NCBI GenBank assembly: GCA_937907455.1 | Contig: CALESQ010000123.1 | Location: 1-15,642 of the forward strand | Length of the DNA: 15,642 nt | Origin: an uncultured Caldilineales bacterium | Lineage (GTDB): Bacteria; Chloroflexota; Anaerolineae; JAAEKA01 | Direction of reading: 5' to 3' | Shown: positions 13,480 through 15,642 of the stretch, in pieces | Layout: the number at the start of each line of letters is the position of its first letter | Position numbering within the stretch: the stretch's first letter is position 1 | The notes under the pieces: generated by a model | The model's database searches: none | Told to the model about the DNA's origin: nothing | Seen by the model: only the letters and a program-made list of their open reading frames with translations | Position numbers and translations under genes: made by a program

Positions 13480-15558
13480 TCAACGCTTGGCGGCGGTGTT
13501 CATGGCGCTGTTGCGCGTGGCGTAATGGTATTGGGCTATGTAGGGCGCGCCGGTGACATGGCACTGCTCATCGGTATAGCCCATGTTGTTGGCCCCGCTG
13601 AGCTGGGCATAGTTGTTTTCGGTCACACCATCGTTGGGATCATCCAACAAAAAATCCGCTCCGGTGCAAGAGTTCCACGCCCAGATCGAATCTTCGCCGG
13701 TGGTGTAGTAGTACACCTTGCTGCGTGCCCAGGTAGGGATGGTCGAAAGCCAGGTAGCTGCGCCATCATAGGTGAGATTATCGTTGCTGCCGCAGCCAGT
13801 GCCGAAAATATTACCCAACCAGGCCAGACTACCCGCCAACGCTGTACCCTGATAAGGCGTGCCCAACGACTGGATCAAACGCGTACCATCTACCACGTCG
13901 AAATCCACCCAGTCCAGACCGCTCCAGTAGGTGGCGTAGAGATGCAGCGAGGCTGCACCACCCTGGCTATGAGCCACAATGCCATAGCTTTTAAGCTGCG
14001 CCAGGCCGAAGCTCTGAATCAGCAGAGCAAACTGATCGTGTGTGCGGTTCTGGTTAAGGTCCAGGAATTTCTGCGCATTGGTGAAGTTGCCGTTGCTCAG
14101 GCCGGTGGCCCATACGTCGCTGGAGCAATAGCCATGTACCAGCATCAGGGCATGGTTGTTGCCGTTGATCGTGTCGCCATCGGCGGGGGCAGCAACCGCG
14201 GGGGTCAGCCAGCCAGGCCGTGCGCCCTGCAGCATTTCCCCCGTGGGCTGATCTACCAACTGGTGCACAGAGGCAGGCAAGGCGCGCACAGCCAGGGGCA
14301 TCGTTGCCACCACTGCCAGGGGGGTGAAGTTATCGCGGTCTTGCAGGCGCACATGGCGCAGCTCGAATGGCGCCCGCGCGCCGGCCAGGGCGATCCAATG
14401 GCCGTCCAGCGTCAAAGCCACACTCAAGCCATCAGCCATTTGGCCGGAGCCAATGGTGACCAGGCTGCTCACCCAGGCCACAGGCACAGTCTTGCCCTCT
14501 GCGCCTATGCCCCACACCTCGGCAGCGACACGCACCACACGTCCGGCGGCGCTGTCTGTGCCAGTCACCGGCAGCTCGATGCGCAGACGCACATCATCCT
14601 GCGGGGCTGCCTGAGCTTGTGTGCCCAACCCGACGCCGCCAGCAGTGACCATAACCAGATGCTCGGTGGTGCGCACGAAGGCCGCACCTGCTGGGGTCTG
14701 CCCCGTCATACTGATTTGCAGCGTATAACTGCCTGCGGGCAAGGGTGGGATCACCGCCTGGTACACGCCATCGCTCTCCGCCGCGCTGAAAGCAAGGCTT
14801 GTGCTGCTGATGCTTGCTGTACCTGCTGCGGACAGCAGCTCGCCCGTCACGCGGGCTTGCGCTACAGCCACAGCAGCCGGTGCAGCGTGCGTGCCTGCTT
14901 TCTCATCGGTGAGCCAGGCGCGCACATGGCCCGGCTCGCCCGCAATCATCCCCAGTTGCGCCAAATGGCTGTAAAGGCGATACCGTCCGGCGTTGGCGAC
15001 CACCAGAAAACCCTGCGTGCCGACGCGCGTCGGTTGTGCGCTGCGAATTTCGGCACGCCACAAGCCAGGCGAAGCCGTGTCAAAGCTGATCACCTGCGCG
15101 GGGTAATTGTTGTTGCCCATCCCGAACGTGGATGCGGAGCGCCGTACCCCCGACGGCAGCGAATCGCCCAATACGGCCATCGCCTCGCCCTGCGGCGGCT
15201 TCAGGCTGAGTTGCCAATCACTGCCGGGCGGTGCCAGCAGCATCCATTGCAGGCCCGCAGCATCATCCACGGGGATATCTGCGGCCCAAAGGTTGCCCGC
15301 CGTCCCTGGGCGCAGCGTCACCGGCAGCAAGGCATAAGCCGAGCGCAGCCCCAGGGTAGCCGGATCGGGCAGCCGCAACATGCCGCTGAGAAAATCAGCA
15401 GGCGGCGCAGCAATTTGCTTGAACCCCTCCGGGTTCGTATCAGCCTGTACGCGCGTAGCAGGTACAGGCGCGGCGCGGGATACGATCATGCGGCTGCCGC
15501 CTAATGCAGCCAACGCAGCGATCATACCCACAAGAATCAGCCATTGATACCTTTTCAT
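13480..15558 (-). CDS. Exported alpha/beta hydrolase resembling conditioned medium factor (CMF) family
   Basis: The 692-residue protein has an N-terminal hydrophobic signal or anchor (about 6-21), then beta-rich regions (about 85-190 and 230-310, the latter with P-A-G-S-Y-T-L-Q-I), and a C-terminal alpha/beta hydrolase domain (about 465-690). In that domain L-V-H-G-Y-C-S-S-D-V-W (473-483) holds the oxyanion region, A-H-S-Q-G-G (529-534) holds nucleophile Ser531, and His667 (C-H-V-T-G) is a candidate catalytic histidine. The acid may be Asp643 (D-P-N-D-G-V-T) or nearby. The hydrolase region recalls bacterial homologues of Dictyostelium conditioned medium factor (G-C-G-S-N-D-N-L-T-Y-D-G-A, W-L-S-T-I-P-x-W-A-R). 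AGGAGGAG five bases before the ATG fixes the start. It is the first gene of a pair with the anchored P-domain protein. Substrate unknown. Confidence 0.82.
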   Translation of the reverse strand: MKRYQWLILVGMIAALAALGGSRMIVSRAAPVPATRVQADTNPEGFKQIAAPPADFLSGMLRLPDPATLGLRSAYALLPVTLRPGTAGNLWAADIPVDDAAGLQWMLLAPPGSDWQLSLKPPQGEAMAVLGDSLPSGVRRSASTFGMGNNNYPAQVISFDTASPGLWRAEIRSAQPTRVGTQGFLVVANAGRYRLYSHLAQLGMIAGEPGHVRAWLTDEKAGTHAAPAAVAVAQARVTGELLSAAGTASISSTSLAFSAAESDGVYQAVIPPLPAGSYTLQISMTGQTPAGAAFVRTTEHLVMVTAGGVGLGTQAQAAPQDDVRLRIELPVTGTDSAAGRVVRVAAEVWGIGAEGKTVPVAWVSSLVTIGSGQMADGLSVALTLDGHWIALAGARAPFELRHVRLQDRDNFTPLAVVATMPLAVRALPASVHQLVDQPTGEMLQGARPGWLTPAVAAPADGDTINGNNHALMLVHGYCSSDVWATGLSNGNFTNAQKFLDLNQNRTHDQFALLIQSFGLAQLKSYGIVAHSQGGAASLHLYATYWSGLDWVDFDVVDGTRLIQSLGTPYQGTALAGSLAWLGNIFGTGCGSNDNLTYDGAATWLSTIPTWARSKVYYYTTGEDSIWAWNSCTGADFLLDDPNDGVTENNYAQLSGANNMGYTDEQCHVTGAPYIAQYHYATRNSAMNTAAKR

Positions 15559-15612
15559 GGGTCTCCTCCTATTCAGTTAAAAAAGCGGTTTAGTACTTTG
15601 TAAATTAAGTTT

Positions 15613-15633
15613 CTGAGAACTTTTGGTTCTCAG
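15613..15633. repeat. 8-bp palindrome with 5-base loop upstream of the hydrolase gene
   Basis: The arms ctgagaac (15613-15620) and gttctcag (15626-15633) are exact reverse complements around ttttg. It lies 54 bases before the ATG at 15558 in an AT-rich leader. It may be an operator, the terminator of a gene outside the window, or part of a promoter region. There is no strong U-run on either side. Confidence 0.55.
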
Positions 15634-15642
15634 GTAGTATCT

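Noticed and set aside
13393..15504. Plus-strand open frame of 703 codons
   Set aside because: Antisense to the secreted hydrolase, which has a strong ribosome site, signal peptide and catalytic motifs; the plus-strand product shows none.

Overview
The window reads as chromosomal DNA of a GC-rich bacterium, probably a Chloroflexota (Anaerolineae/Caldilineae-like) genome. That is inference from protein style: a secreted P-domain plus Fn3-like protein with a C-terminal membrane anchor, a conditioned-medium-factor-like hydrolase, and a cysteine-bearing SufR-type regulator heading a SUF operon. No phage, plasmid, CRISPR, rRNA or tRNA signal was seen.

Layout. Positions 1-212 hold a cluster of direct and inverted repeats and no gene. 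From 10702 down to 213 on the minus strand lies one long co-oriented block for iron-sulfur cluster assembly. In transcription order it carries a SufR-like repressor, SufC, SufB, SufD, a two-domain sulfurtransferase, a small unknown ORF, a SufU/IscU-type scaffold, SufS, a second SufU-type scaffold, a Rieske ferredoxin, a MIP18/DUF59 (SufT-like) factor, a nuclease-fold/Tudor-like protein, and a class IV aminotransferase. A near-consensus promoter (TTGACA, 17 nt, TATACT) sits just upstream of the regulator. Divergent to it on the plus strand, with its own promoter, is a two-gene unit: a beta-hydroxyacid dehydrogenase and a cysteine-free thioredoxin-fold protein (10881-12294). A nested hairpin at 12305-12381 separates this unit from a convergent minus-strand pair of exported proteins (12391-15558).

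How the genes work together. SufS takes sulfur from cysteine, a SufU scaffold or acceptor receives it, and the SufBCD ATPase complex builds the cluster. The MIP18 protein probably helps deliver it, SufR probably senses cluster status and represses the operon, and the Rieske protein is a client or electron donor. The sulfurtransferase may add a second persulfide route.

The most unusual structure is at the gene junctions. Most SUF junctions carry an inverted repeat, often of low-complexity purine-rich text, that begins at or overlaps the upstream gene's stop codon. The extreme case is 5964-6235: 21 consecutive octamers of the form ARGTANAC facing about 11 units of the reverse complement. Other points worth a second look are the two scaffold paralogues flanking SufS, the 242-residue nuclease-fold/Tudor protein with a degenerate-looking active site, and the cysteine-free redoxin.
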